Position numbers and translations under genes: made by a program. The notes beneath the pieces are model-generated. The model made no database searches. It was given only the letters and a program-made list of their open reading frames with translations, and was not told where the DNA came from. 51,997 bases of DNA from DASUGM01 sp036274055 (GTDB taxonomy: Bacteria; Acidobacteriota; Vicinamibacteria; Vicinamibacterales; SCN-69-37): contig DASUGM010000167.1 of assembly GCA_036274055.1 (NCBI GenBank), positions 1 through 51,997 of the forward strand. The letters run 5' to 3'. This document shows positions 7,223 to 15,541 of the stretch, piece after piece; within the stretch, counting starts at the first letter, position 1; every line of letters begins with the position of its first letter.

Positions 7223-7389
7223 GACGCATCCAAAAAGTTTCCAGCCGGAATACTGCGTGCTTTGCGCGTGTTCGCGCCCGGCCTGCTGTCGCTTACCAAC
7301 AATGCGTACGAACTTCGCAATCCAGCAACGCTTTCGTCGCCGTCCTTTCCTATCAGCCGGCCGCCAGTTTTGTCACAAGCCTCCGCGAC

Positions 7390-7413
7390 CTCGCCCACGA
7401 ATCTGTGAGCGAG
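7390..7413 (-). terminator. Weak hairpin downstream of the HAD gene
   Basis: CTCGCCCAC (7390-7398) and GTGAGCGAG (7405-7413) form a 9-bp stem with one G-T wobble and a 6-base loop, about 40 bp past the last gene of the long minus-strand locus. No T-run follows, so a terminator role is a guess. Confidence 0.25.
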
Positions 7414-7453
7414 ATACGGTCCCGTCAGTCGGAGTGCGGGTGTCATCAGAAAA

Positions 7454-8188
7454 TCAGCGAATCAACGGAGATTTGGATTTGGTTCGCAGGCCGAAGACTT
7501 TGCGCAACCGATCGAGGAGCCCTTCGGCGGCGTCGCCGCCCTCGGCCACGATCAGCGCCTCGACGGCCTCGGCCACCGTCGACACGACGGCGATCCCGAG
7601 ACGCTTGGCGGATGCCGGCACCGACGCGGTTGGCCCGCGCCAGACCAGGATGGCCCCGGCCCGCGATTCGAGCACGATATCCAGGCAGTTATCCGGGCGA
7701 TCGTCGATAACGACGTCGATCGCGAGCGCCGCGGCGATCCGGCCGCGCGAGCCGTGGACGACGTAGCAGCTGGGCAGCGGAAAGCCCTGTCGCTCGAGCC
7801 AGCGCTGGCTCTGCCGCTGGACGGTTCGGCCCGCGGACTTCGGCCGGCTGGTGATGAACAGGATTTCCCATCCGCGCTCGTCGGCGATCCTGGCCAACCT
7901 GGCGATCGCTCCCTGCTCGATCTCTTTCAACTGCTCCCAGAAGTCCGGCGTCTGGCCGATGGCACGCCAGACGGCGTCGTTCTGGTGTCGGGTCAGCGAC
8001 AGGTTCGGCGGCGGCGCCGTCCCGTCGGCGGACGGGGCGTCGTCATCGGGCTCGTCAGGCGGCGACGCGCCGACATCCGCCGAACTGATCGCCCGCACGT
8101 CGAGCTCCGGAAACAACCGGAGCGCAGTTTGTACGAAGGGCTCGTGGAGGTCGGCGAGAACGCCGTCGAGATCAAACGCGATGCGCAT
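7454..8188 (-). CDS. HAD-superfamily hydrolase
   Basis: A 244-residue haloacid-dehalogenase-fold protein. Motif I is FDLDGVLAD at residues 4-12 with the nucleophile and acid/base Asp, motif II is FITSRPKS, and the acidic motif IV is VVIDDRPDNC. HAD enzymes of this shape remove phosphate from small molecules such as nucleotides or sugar phosphates. An acidic, Pro-rich insert (about residues 43-62) in the cap region is unusual. It is the last gene of the polysaccharide locus and its start overlaps the preceding ligase/polymerase gene by 17 bp, so a sugar-phosphate substrate is plausible but not shown. Confidence 0.75.
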   Translation of the reverse strand: MRIAFDLDGVLADLHEPFVQTALRLFPELDVRAISSADVGASPPDEPDDDAPSADGTAPPPNLSLTRHQNDAVWRAIGQTPDFWEQLKEIEQGAIARLARIADERGWEILFITSRPKSAGRTVQRQSQRWLERQGFPLPSCYVVHGSRGRIAAALAIDVVIDDRPDNCLDIVLESRAGAILVWRGPTASVPASAKRLGIAVVSTVAEAVEALIVAEGGDAAEGLLDRLRKVFGLRTKSKSPLIR

Positions 8189-9551
8189 GGGAACTCAAAC
8201 GTCTGGGTCGATGGAACGCGAGGGCGGCGAGCACGACGAACATGACCGCGTTGCCGGGCATCTGCAGGCTGAATTCGACGACCGACTGCGCGGCGATCCC
8301 GATCAGACCGGCGATCGCGCCGCGCCGCAGCCAGAACGTCAGCGGGTCGTCTTCGCGCAGGCGCAGCCGGCGGATGACGCCCGAGACGAAGATCACGAGC
8401 ACTCCAATCACCGGCACGACGACGAGCGCGCCGCCTTCGGCCAGTAACTGCAGGTAGTCGTTGTGCGCTTGCGCATACATCACCTCGCGGCCATGGGTCT
8501 GATACAGCAGCATGGCGCGGCCGTAGCTGCCGAGCCCAACGCCAAAGACCGGAAAATCGCGGGCGATTTTCAAAGTGTCGCGCCACGCCGCCATCCGGCC
8601 GATTTCGGTGTCTGCACTCGCCCGGCCGAAACGATCGATGAGCGTTTCGGGACCGGCCCAGAGCACGCCGCCGACCAGAATCGCCGCGAGGTAGCCGGCG
8701 ACGAGCGCGCGCGTCCGTGTCGTTTGCACCGATCTGATCAGGAAGTAGCCGAGCACCGTCAGCGCGATGCCGAAGCTGGCAATCCCCGAGCGAGAGTTCG
8801 TCAATGCGATCGATGCCGCCATAATCAGGCCGGCGGACGCAATCAACAGAAATCTTCCCGCGTCCTGGGTCACGATCCAGCGCACGAACGACTGACCGCT
8901 CTGCAGCGACGTCGCGGCCACCGCTACCGAGTACGCGAGGACGACCGGCGCCGTCATCACCATCCAGCCGGCGAAGTGGTTACGGTTGATGAATGGGCCG
9001 AACGGGTTGCCGCCCTGCTCCGGCACCCAGAAGCCATAGACGAGCGCCGACGTGTCCGGTTGAAAGAAGGCCTTCTGGACGATGCCGAGCAGCGCGAACC
9101 CGACCCCGAGGCCCATGAGCTGCCCGGCAAACCAGTCGAGCGGCATCTTCCGGACCACGCGAACGAGCCCCGCGAGCAGCACCGCAAAGGCCGTGGCCAG
9201 GCAGAACACGACCACCGTGTGGTCGGGCGCGAGCGACAGCGCGTGCAGCGACGCCGGGTGATAGACGAGCTCGAACTCGCGAAGGAACCGGTCCACGCCT
9301 GGCGAGATGCTGCCGAGCCAGGCGTACGGGAACGCAATCATCTGCGCCGCGATCGCGACAATGAGCACGCCGAGCGCAATCGCCAGCCCGCGCGCGCGCG
9401 GATCCGGCGAGTGCCGCGAGTACATCAGGGCCCAGCCGCCCAGCCCCGTGCACACCGCGGCCAGCGGCCAATAGGCCCACGGATAGACCGAGGCGAACGC
9501 CAGCACGCCCCAGGCGAGCGCCGCGATCAACAGGCGGGAAAAGTTCTGCAT
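8172..9551 (-). CDS. O-antigen ligase/polymerase family membrane protein (Wzy_C)
   Basis: The 459-residue protein has about 11-12 hydrophobic segments and the Wzy_C pattern: FGPFINRNHFAGWMVM, then IALTNSRSGIASF, a large loop, and FGVGLGSYGRAM followed by AQAHNDYLQLLAEGG. The H-N-D-Y-L-Q block is the conserved loop of WaaL/Wzy proteins, where Arg and His residues handle undecaprenyl-linked glycan. It is either the ligase that joins finished chains to an acceptor or one of two polymerases; the second candidate is at 21593-22957. ATG 9551 follows the nucleotidyltransferase stop by 8 bp. Confidence 0.82.
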   Translation of the reverse strand: MQNFSRLLIAALAWGVLAFASVYPWAYWPLAAVCTGLGGWALMYSRHSPDPRARGLAIALGVLIVAIAAQMIAFPYAWLGSISPGVDRFLREFELVYHPASLHALSLAPDHTVVVFCLATAFAVLLAGLVRVVRKMPLDWFAGQLMGLGVGFALLGIVQKAFFQPDTSALVYGFWVPEQGGNPFGPFINRNHFAGWMVMTAPVVLAYSVAVAATSLQSGQSFVRWIVTQDAGRFLLIASAGLIMAASIALTNSRSGIASFGIALTVLGYFLIRSVQTTRTRALVAGYLAAILVGGVLWAGPETLIDRFGRASADTEIGRMAAWRDTLKIARDFPVFGVGLGSYGRAMLLYQTHGREVMYAQAHNDYLQLLAEGGALVVVPVIGVLVIFVSGVIRRLRLREDDPLTFWLRRGAIAGLIGIAAQSVVEFSLQMPGNAVMFVVLAALAFHRPRRLSSHAHRV

Positions 9552-9559
9552 ACGGGCGA

Positions 9560-10711
9560 TCAGGTGCGGGCGAGCCAGCGTCGCGCGCCCTTCACCGCGC
9601 GAATCGTGTACAGAAACGCCAGCGGCGCACGGCTGGCTGGCGCGTAGACCTCGCGCATGTACGCCGCCGGCGGCAGCAGATGCTGGCGCGCCAGGCGAAG
9701 CCGCTGCCGCCAACCCGGCAACTGCTTGAAGTCGTCGAGCACCGTAGAAACGTGCCGGCGATGGTCGAGATGCGCCGCGGTCGGCGCCCGCATCGTCAGT
9801 TCCCCGGCCAGCCGCGGGTCGCTCATCACGGCGCTTGGAATCGAGGTGTGAAACAGCTGGCCGGCCATCTCCAGGCTGCGGCGGCACACCGCCCCGATGT
9901 CGCGATCGTGCGCCAGGACGAGAAAGCGCTCCCATGACGGGTTGTCGAGGCGCGAGGCCTCGAGGTGAATGTCGTGGATCCAAATCAGGTTCGGCGCGTC
10001 GCGATGGTGCGCAACCCGATGCACGCACGAAAGCACGAGCGCGCGGACGTCATCGAGACTGCGCGCCGCGGCATCGAGCGCCGGCACCGGCAGCGCCGAC
10101 GCGGCCAGTTCCTCGAACGTCAGCACGCCGCCGAAGCTCTGCGGGTTGGCGATCCGCCAGTGCAAGTCGATCAAGTGACGGGCGTCGCCGCCGAGGCCCT
10201 TCGCATACGCGGCTTGATACATGACGAGGTCGGCGGTGATCTGCGGTTGCAGCGTGTAGCCGGCGGCGGCAAGCACCGCCTCCGCTCGCGCCTGCGCGTC
10301 CGCCGGGATCAATACGTCGGTGTCGAGGCGCGGCCGCAGATCGGAACGCGCGTAGTGCGTGTAGGCCAGCGCCGCGCCCTTGATCAACACCATCGGCACC
10401 GACGCCGCCGTGAATGCGGCCAGCAGCCGGCGCAGCTCGGCTTCGCGGAGGATGTCGACCGCCGAAAGCGCGACCGCGCGCCTCGCCAGGGCACGCCGGA
10501 GCGCGCCGTCATAGCCGGCCAGCGCCTCGACGAGCAGCGGGCCGACGCCGTGAACCTCGGCCTCGCGGCATACCTCGTCGACGTCGAACGCAAGAAGCTC
10601 GGTGGCCGCGCCGTCATCTCCAACGATCGCCGCGGCGAGCAGGCGGGTCAGATAGGGCGCCGCGCGATGGTCAGATGGGACCGGCACTCCGGGTCCAGGA
10701 CTTGTAGACAA
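9560..10711 (-). CDS. Uncharacterised nucleotidyltransferase family protein (NTP_transf_5-like)
   Basis: A 383-residue soluble protein with an alpha-helical first 90 residues followed by a nucleotidyltransferase core: VPMVLIKGAALAY, then LRPRLDTDVLIP with an Asp-x-Asp metal pair, and later HLIDLHWRI. This is the pattern of the NTP_transf_5 family, found near polysaccharide and asparagine-synthase/B2-type loci; its biochemical role is unknown. The annotated ATG 10711 overlaps the upstream flavoprotein gene by 41 bp, so the real start may be slightly later. It precedes the ligase gene and is co-transcribed with it. Confidence 0.75.
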   Translation of the reverse strand: MSTSPGPGVPVPSDHRAAPYLTRLLAAAIVGDDGAATELLAFDVDEVCREAEVHGVGPLLVEALAGYDGALRRALARRAVALSAVDILREAELRRLLAAFTAASVPMVLIKGAALAYTHYARSDLRPRLDTDVLIPADAQARAEAVLAAAGYTLQPQITADLVMYQAAYAKGLGGDARHLIDLHWRIANPQSFGGVLTFEELAASALPVPALDAAARSLDDVRALVLSCVHRVAHHRDAPNLIWIHDIHLEASRLDNPSWERFLVLAHDRDIGAVCRRSLEMAGQLFHTSIPSAVMSDPRLAGELTMRAPTAAHLDHRRHVSTVLDDFKQLPGWRQRLRLARQHLLPPAAYMREVYAPASRAPLAFLYTIRAVKGARRWLART

Positions 10712-11861
10712 TCCGGCGAAACGCGGGATGCGCGAGCAGCGCCAGCGCGGCCTTGCGATGCCAGTTGAACGACGCGTGCTCTTGCAGGAGCGGCACGACG
10801 CCGTCGACGCGCGCCAGTTCGATCAGCGCGTCGATCGACTCGTCCGAGAGCCGGGCCGCCACGCGACGAAACGCCAGGCCGACTTTGATCTCGGCGCCGA
10901 GCTTCTGGCGCCAGCGGGTTTCGTACTTTCTCAGCGCGCGGGCCTGCAGGCGATCGCGGTTGAGACCGTCGGCGACCACCTCGGCCGCGAGCGTGCCGCT
11001 CAGGAGGCCGTAGTAGATCCCGCCGCCGGTCGTCGGCTTGACCAGTCCGGCCGCGTCGCCGACGGCGACGACGCGATCCGCGAACGTCCGCCGGACCGGG
11101 CCGAGCGGCAGCATCTTCTGCCTGGGTGCGTTCAGTGACGCCGGATCCAGGCCGGCGCGCTCGCACAGCGACCCGGCAAAGGCCTCGAAGCGCTCGCCGC
11201 TGCGCGTCTCGCTCATCAGGCCGATCCGCGCGTGCGGAACGCCGGCGCGGTGAAACGGCACCATCCACGCAAACCCGCCGGGCGCCACTGCCCTGCCGAA
11301 ACGCACTTCGATCTCCGGCATCACCGGAAACGGCGTATCGAGCTGCGCGCTCTGCAGGAAGACGTCGGGCAGGCCCAGACCCAGGGGCCGGTGAAACCGG
11401 TAGTTGGCGCCGCAGGCCAGCACGCAGACCCGCGCCCGCAGGGGCCGCGCCTCGCCGCGGGTGACGATCGAGACGCCGCCCGGATTAGCGATGATGCTCT
11501 CGACCCGCACGCCGAGGCGCACGTCGGCGCCGGCATCGACGGCCCGGGCAATCAGATGCTGATCGAGCGCCAGCCGATCGATGACCACCGCGCTGATGCG
11601 ATCGCTGGCGACCGGAACCGAGTGCCCGGAGGCGCCCCAGAAGCGCGCCGCGCCGGCGCGGCCGTAAATCAACCGGCGCGGCAGATCGAATTCGTCGAAG
11701 GCCTCGGCGCCGATGAGGCCGGTGCAATGGACCGGCGCGCCAACCACGTCGTGCTCTTCCAGAACCAGGACGTCGTGATTTGCGTCGGCAAGCAGTCGGG
11801 CGGCAATCGCGCCGGACGGACCGGCGCCGATCACGACTGCATCACGCGTCACGCTGTTCAT
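10671..11861 (-). CDS. FAD-dependent oxidoreductase, geranylgeranyl-reductase-like
   Basis: The 396-residue flavoprotein starts with the dinucleotide-binding motif VVIGAGPSGAIAARLL (residues 9-24), continues with GAPVHCTGLIG (the Cys-bearing loop of the geranylgeranyl reductase family) and has the second FAD motif GDAAGLVKPTTGGGIYYGL. GGR enzymes saturate double bonds in isoprenoid chains. Among glycan genes the likely substrate is a polyprenyl or dolichyl-type lipid carrier, which is inference. ATG 11861 gives the usual short N-terminus before the beta-strand. A 49-bp gap separates it from the sugar transferase upstream. Confidence 0.8.
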   Translation of the reverse strand: MNSVTRDAVVIGAGPSGAIAARLLADANHDVLVLEEHDVVGAPVHCTGLIGAEAFDEFDLPRRLIYGRAGAARFWGASGHSVPVASDRISAVVIDRLALDQHLIARAVDAGADVRLGVRVESIIANPGGVSIVTRGEARPLRARVCVLACGANYRFHRPLGLGLPDVFLQSAQLDTPFPVMPEIEVRFGRAVAPGGFAWMVPFHRAGVPHARIGLMSETRSGERFEAFAGSLCERAGLDPASLNAPRQKMLPLGPVRRTFADRVVAVGDAAGLVKPTTGGGIYYGLLSGTLAAEVVADGLNRDRLQARALRKYETRWRQKLGAEIKVGLAFRRVAARLSDESIDALIELARVDGVVPLLQEHASFNWHRKAALALLAHPAFRRIVYKSWTRSAGPI

Positions 11862-11910
11862 TTGGCCCCGACAAGATACCGCAAATCGGCCGCAGCGCGA
11901 TGCGTCGCAT

Positions 11911-12516
11911 TCAGAACTTCTGGCCCCGTGCCTCCCACGTGCCGCGAAACGTGATCCAGAATGACAACAGAATCAGCCGGACGTCGAGCAGGAACGACCG
12001 CCGGCGGATGTAGACGCGGTCATAGCGGAATTTCTGCCGGCGCGGGATGTCGCGCGGCGCAAAAATCTGGGCGACCCCGGTGAGCCCGGGCGCGACCCGG
12101 CAGCGCTCGGCAAACCCCGGTACGTCCTCGAGCGCTTCCATCCGGCCGTCGCCGCGCACCTCGATTTCACCCGGCCGCAACGCACGCGGCCCGACGAAGC
12201 TCATGTCGCCTTTGAAGATGCTCCAGAGCTGCGGGAGTTCGTCCATCGCCGTGGCGCGCATCAGCCGGCCGACGCGCGTGACCCGCGGGTCGTGCGCCGA
12301 CGCCTGCAGGGCGCCGACTTTGGCCTCGGCGTCCGGGATCATCGATCGGAACTTCCACACGTAGAAAACACGCCCGCCGAGGCCGACGCGTTCCTGCCCG
12401 AAAAATACCGGACCGCCATCTTCCAGCTTGATCGCCGCCGCCGCGATCGCCCATACCGGCATCGAGCCGATCAGCCCGGCGCCGGACAACACGACGTCAA
12501 GGGCGCGTTTGAGCAT
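11911..12516 (-). CDS. Initiating sugar transferase (polyprenyl-phosphate phosphoglycosyl transferase)
   Basis: This 201-residue protein is the short PglC-like form of the bacterial sugar transferase family, which attaches the first sugar-1-phosphate to undecaprenyl phosphate at the inner membrane. It has an N-terminal re-entrant helix (MLKRALDVVLSGAGLIGSMP), GPVFFGQERVG, FYVWKFRSM, and the catalytic Asp92-Glu93 in MDELPQLWSIFKGDMSFVGP, then VAPGLTGVAQI. The long forms with extra N-terminal helices (WcaJ) are about 460 residues. The start overlaps the preceding GT4 gene by 20 bp. It probably starts synthesis of the glycan made by this locus. Confidence 0.93.
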   Translation of the reverse strand: MLKRALDVVLSGAGLIGSMPVWAIAAAAIKLEDGGPVFFGQERVGLGGRVFYVWKFRSMIPDAEAKVGALQASAHDPRVTRVGRLMRATAMDELPQLWSIFKGDMSFVGPRALRPGEIEVRGDGRMEALEDVPGFAERCRVAPGLTGVAQIFAPRDIPRRQKFRYDRVYIRRRSFLLDVRLILLSFWITFRGTWEARGQKF

Positions 12517-13780
12517 CGCTCCGTTCCTGCGCGGCGATCGGCGAGCCCGCGGCGCGCGCGTCCGGGCGGACGGCGTTGAACACGTCCATGTAACGCGTCA
12601 CCTGCAGCCGTCGATCGAACGACAAGGCAGCCGCCCGCGCCCGCTCGCCGCAACCCGCGGTCATCATTCGATCGCTGTAGAAGCGACGCACTTGTGCGGC
12701 GAGATCCGCGGCATCATCGGGCTCGGCGAGCAGGCCGCTGCCGTGCAGCCGAGTCAGGGCCGCAACCTCGCACGTCGATTCGACGGCGGCGACATAGGGC
12801 CGTCCCGCGGCCAGAATGCCGTAGAGCTTGCTCGGCACGATGTAGCCCGCGAGTCCCCGCTGCAGCGGGACGATGAAGACATCGGCGGTGGCAAACGATT
12901 CGCTGAGCGCGTCCCGGGACGCGAACGGCAGAAACGTGACGTTGGTCAGGCCGAGCGACGCGGCGCGGGCCGCCAACGCGCTTTTCTTGACGCCCTCGCC
13001 CTGAAACACGACCTGAAGGTCAGACAGATCCTTGAGGCCGACCGCGGCGTCGATGACCGTGTCGAGACTCTGTGAAAGACCGATGTTGCCGGAGTACATC
13101 ACCACGAACTTGTCGGCCAGGCCGTGGGCGATCGAAAACGCGTTCTTCTTCGGGCCCGGCGAGATGGCGGTCGTATCTGCCCAACTCGGAATAATCGTCG
13201 TCGTCTCCGCCGGCGCGCCCTTGTTTTCGATCAGGCGCTGCCGCATCGTCTCGCCCAGTGCGATGTTGCGGGCGGCGCGCTTGACCAGAAACCGGTTGGT
13301 GCGTTGAAGCAGATTGTTGATCGTGTCCGAATGGAAGTCCGGCAGCAGCGCCGTGACTTCGGGGAACAGGTCCTGAAATGACATGACGAGTGGTGCGCCG
13401 AACCGTTTCGCCGCCAGCCAGGCCGCGAGCCCGATGATCGGCGGGTCGGTCAGCGCGACGACGACGTCGGGCCGATCGAGACGGAGGCCGGCCCAGCACG
13501 CGTTGGTGAAATACGTCAGGTAGTTCGTCGCCCGGCCGGCGAAGCGCTGCTTGTCGAAGCGGCTGCCGCGCACGCGATGGATTTCGACGCCGTGACGGCG
13601 GTCACGGGTGACGATGCCGCGGCCCTGCGCGACCTGGGCGGTCGGCATCAACGGCGGACCGGTGACCACCGAGACGCGGCAGCCGTGATCGCGGACGAGA
13701 TCTTCGCAGAGGTCCGTGAGCAGCTGTCCGGTCGCGGTGTTGTCCGGGTAGTACGAGCGATTGAAGAACGCGACGTGCAT
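12497..13780 (-). CDS. GT4 glycosyltransferase (WbuB-like)
   Basis: The 427-residue protein opens with MHVAFFNRSYYPDNTATGQLL and has SFQDLFPEVTALL, the block typical of WbuB/CapM-type enzymes that act on N-acetylated aminodeoxy sugars. The C-terminal donor domain has VVMYSGNIGLSQSLDTVIDA, VVFQGEG and PSKLYGILAAGRPYVA, with the usual Glu of the E-x7-E motif replaced or shifted. It probably adds the second sugar, being directly upstream of the initiating transferase. It lies 3 bp after the carbamoyltransferase stop. Confidence 0.88.
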   Translation of the reverse strand: MHVAFFNRSYYPDNTATGQLLTDLCEDLVRDHGCRVSVVTGPPLMPTAQVAQGRGIVTRDRRHGVEIHRVRGSRFDKQRFAGRATNYLTYFTNACWAGLRLDRPDVVVALTDPPIIGLAAWLAAKRFGAPLVMSFQDLFPEVTALLPDFHSDTINNLLQRTNRFLVKRAARNIALGETMRQRLIENKGAPAETTTIIPSWADTTAISPGPKKNAFSIAHGLADKFVVMYSGNIGLSQSLDTVIDAAVGLKDLSDLQVVFQGEGVKKSALAARAASLGLTNVTFLPFASRDALSESFATADVFIVPLQRGLAGYIVPSKLYGILAAGRPYVAAVESTCEVAALTRLHGSGLLAEPDDAADLAAQVRRFYSDRMMTAGCGERARAAALSFDRRLQVTRYMDVFNAVRPDARAAGSPIAAQERSDAQTRP

Positions 13781-13783
13781 CGA

Positions 13784-15541
13784 TCAGGGCGTGCCCTTGG
13801 TCACCAGGTGATTGCCGAGCACGAGCACGTCCATCCGCGTGCGCAGGAAACAGTCGAGCGCCTCCGCCGGCTGGAGCACGATCGGCTCGTTCTCGTTGAA
13901 CGACGTGTTCAGGACGATCGGCACGCCGGTGCGCCGCTCGACCGCGCGAATCAGCTCCCAGTAGCGCGCATTGCCCTCGCGGTTGACCGTTTGCAGGCGT
14001 CCCGACCCGTCGACGTGGGTGATCGCCGGCACCACGGCGCGCTTGTCGGCCCTGACCGGATAGACCTGCAGCATGAACGGATCCGGCACCGAATCGCAGA
14101 AGTACTCCTGGTGCTTCTCTTCGAGAATCGACGGCGCGAACGGCCGGAACTTCTCGCGGAATTTGATCTTGGTGTTGATGATCTCGCGCATGTCGGCGCG
14201 GCGCGGGTCAGCGAGGATGCTGCGGTTGCCGAGGGCCCGCGCGCCCCATTCCATCCGTCCCTGAAACCAGCCGATGACGTCGCCGTCGGCAATTCGCGCG
14301 GCGACGATGTCGGTCAACGTGTCCGAGGCGTCAATCCTGCGGATCTCGCAATGTTGCGCGGCGAGATCCGCCTGGCGCGCCGTCAGCGCCGCCTCGACGG
14401 CGCGGTCGTCGAACTGCGGGCCCCAGTAGCCGTGCGTCATGACGAAGCCGCGCGGCTGGCCGAGCACCTGATTCCACACCCAGTACGCGGCGCCGAGCGC
14501 GGTGCCGTTGTCGCCCGATGCCGGCTGGATGTAGACCTCGGAAAACGGGGTGGACTGGCGGATCTTGCCGTTGGCGACGCTGTTCATGGCGCAACCGCCG
14601 GCCAGACAGAGTCGCGGCTGCCTGGTTCGCGCATGGAGACCGTTGAGGATGTGAAATGCCGCCGTCTCGAAGACCGATTGCAGGGACGCGGCGATCGCTT
14701 CCTCGCGCGGCGTCACCGTCGACCGTGGCGCGCGCGCCGGGCCCAGCAACTGTTCGAGTTTGTCGCTGAAGACGCGGCCGAGCTTGGGCTCGCCGTCGTC
14801 CCAGGTCATCGACGCGCCGCCGGTGTGGTGCTGGAAATACGACAGATCGAGTTCGAACTGTCCGTCAGGCAGAAGTCGAATGAGCTGGGAGATCTCCTTC
14901 TCGACGTCTGGCGTCCCGTACGGCGCCAGGCCCATCACCTTGAATTCGTCGCCGAAGTTCATGAAGCCCAGGTACTGGGTGATCGCGAGATACAGCAGGC
15001 CGAGCGAGTGCGGAAAGAACGTGCGATGGATGACCTCCATCGACGAGCCGCGTCCAACCGCCCATGACGTGCTGACGAAGTCGCCGAAGCCGTCGATGGC
15101 GCAGACCGCGGCCTCGTCGAACGGCGAGACGAAAAAGCTGCTGGCGAGATGCGCGGGGTGATGCTCGACCCAATGCACCTGTGGTTGTCTGGCGCCGGCC
15201 TCGAGCCCCAGCGCGTCGGCGATCGCCTGAGGAATCGCGCCGACCTTGCGGTAGTTGGCCGCGCGGTCGCTGACCATGCCGCCGCCGGGCCGATTCCGCA
15301 ACGCGAACAGCGCCTTGCGCCAGAGATGCGCCTTCGGATTGCGCGACACGCCGACATGGTCGATTTCGCCCGGCGCGACCCCGGCCATCTCGAGGCAGGA
15401 TCGAATCGCCTGCGTCGGAAAGCCCGCGACGTGCTTGATCCGGCGAAAACGTTCTTCTTCGACGGCGGCGACGAGCTGACCGTCGCGAACCAGCACCGCG
15501 GAGACGTCGCCGTGGTAGGCGTTGATGCCGAGAATGTTCAT
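13784..15541 (-). CDS. O-carbamoyltransferase (NodU/TobZ family)
   Basis: Carbamoyltransferases of this family move a carbamoyl group from carbamoyl phosphate, by way of carbamoyl-adenylate, to a sugar or antibiotic hydroxyl. The 585-residue protein has both domains: an N-terminal Kae1-like domain starting MNILGINAYHGDVSAVLV with the metal motif EHHPAHLASS (His127/His131) and LAGGCAMNS; and a C-terminal YrdC-like domain with MEWGARALGNRSILADPR and VLNTSFNENEPIV. I chose ATG 15541 because it gives the typical N-terminus and overlaps the preceding stop (ATGA). It suggests the surface glycan is carbamoylated. Confidence 0.93.
   Translation of the reverse strand: MNILGINAYHGDVSAVLVRDGQLVAAVEEERFRRIKHVAGFPTQAIRSCLEMAGVAPGEIDHVGVSRNPKAHLWRKALFALRNRPGGGMVSDRAANYRKVGAIPQAIADALGLEAGARQPQVHWVEHHPAHLASSFFVSPFDEAAVCAIDGFGDFVSTSWAVGRGSSMEVIHRTFFPHSLGLLYLAITQYLGFMNFGDEFKVMGLAPYGTPDVEKEISQLIRLLPDGQFELDLSYFQHHTGGASMTWDDGEPKLGRVFSDKLEQLLGPARAPRSTVTPREEAIAASLQSVFETAAFHILNGLHARTRQPRLCLAGGCAMNSVANGKIRQSTPFSEVYIQPASGDNGTALGAAYWVWNQVLGQPRGFVMTHGYWGPQFDDRAVEAALTARQADLAAQHCEIRRIDASDTLTDIVAARIADGDVIGWFQGRMEWGARALGNRSILADPRRADMREIINTKIKFREKFRPFAPSILEEKHQEYFCDSVPDPFMLQVYPVRADKRAVVPAITHVDGSGRLQTVNREGNARYWELIRAVERRTGVPIVLNTSFNENEPIVLQPAEALDCFLRTRMDVLVLGNHLVTKGTP

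Noticed and set aside
8172..10028. Extending the O-antigen ligase frame 159 codons upstream of 9551
   Set aside because: The extension is Arg/Ala-rich and lies inside the nucleotidyltransferase gene; the family N-terminus (first membrane helix) begins at ATG 9551.
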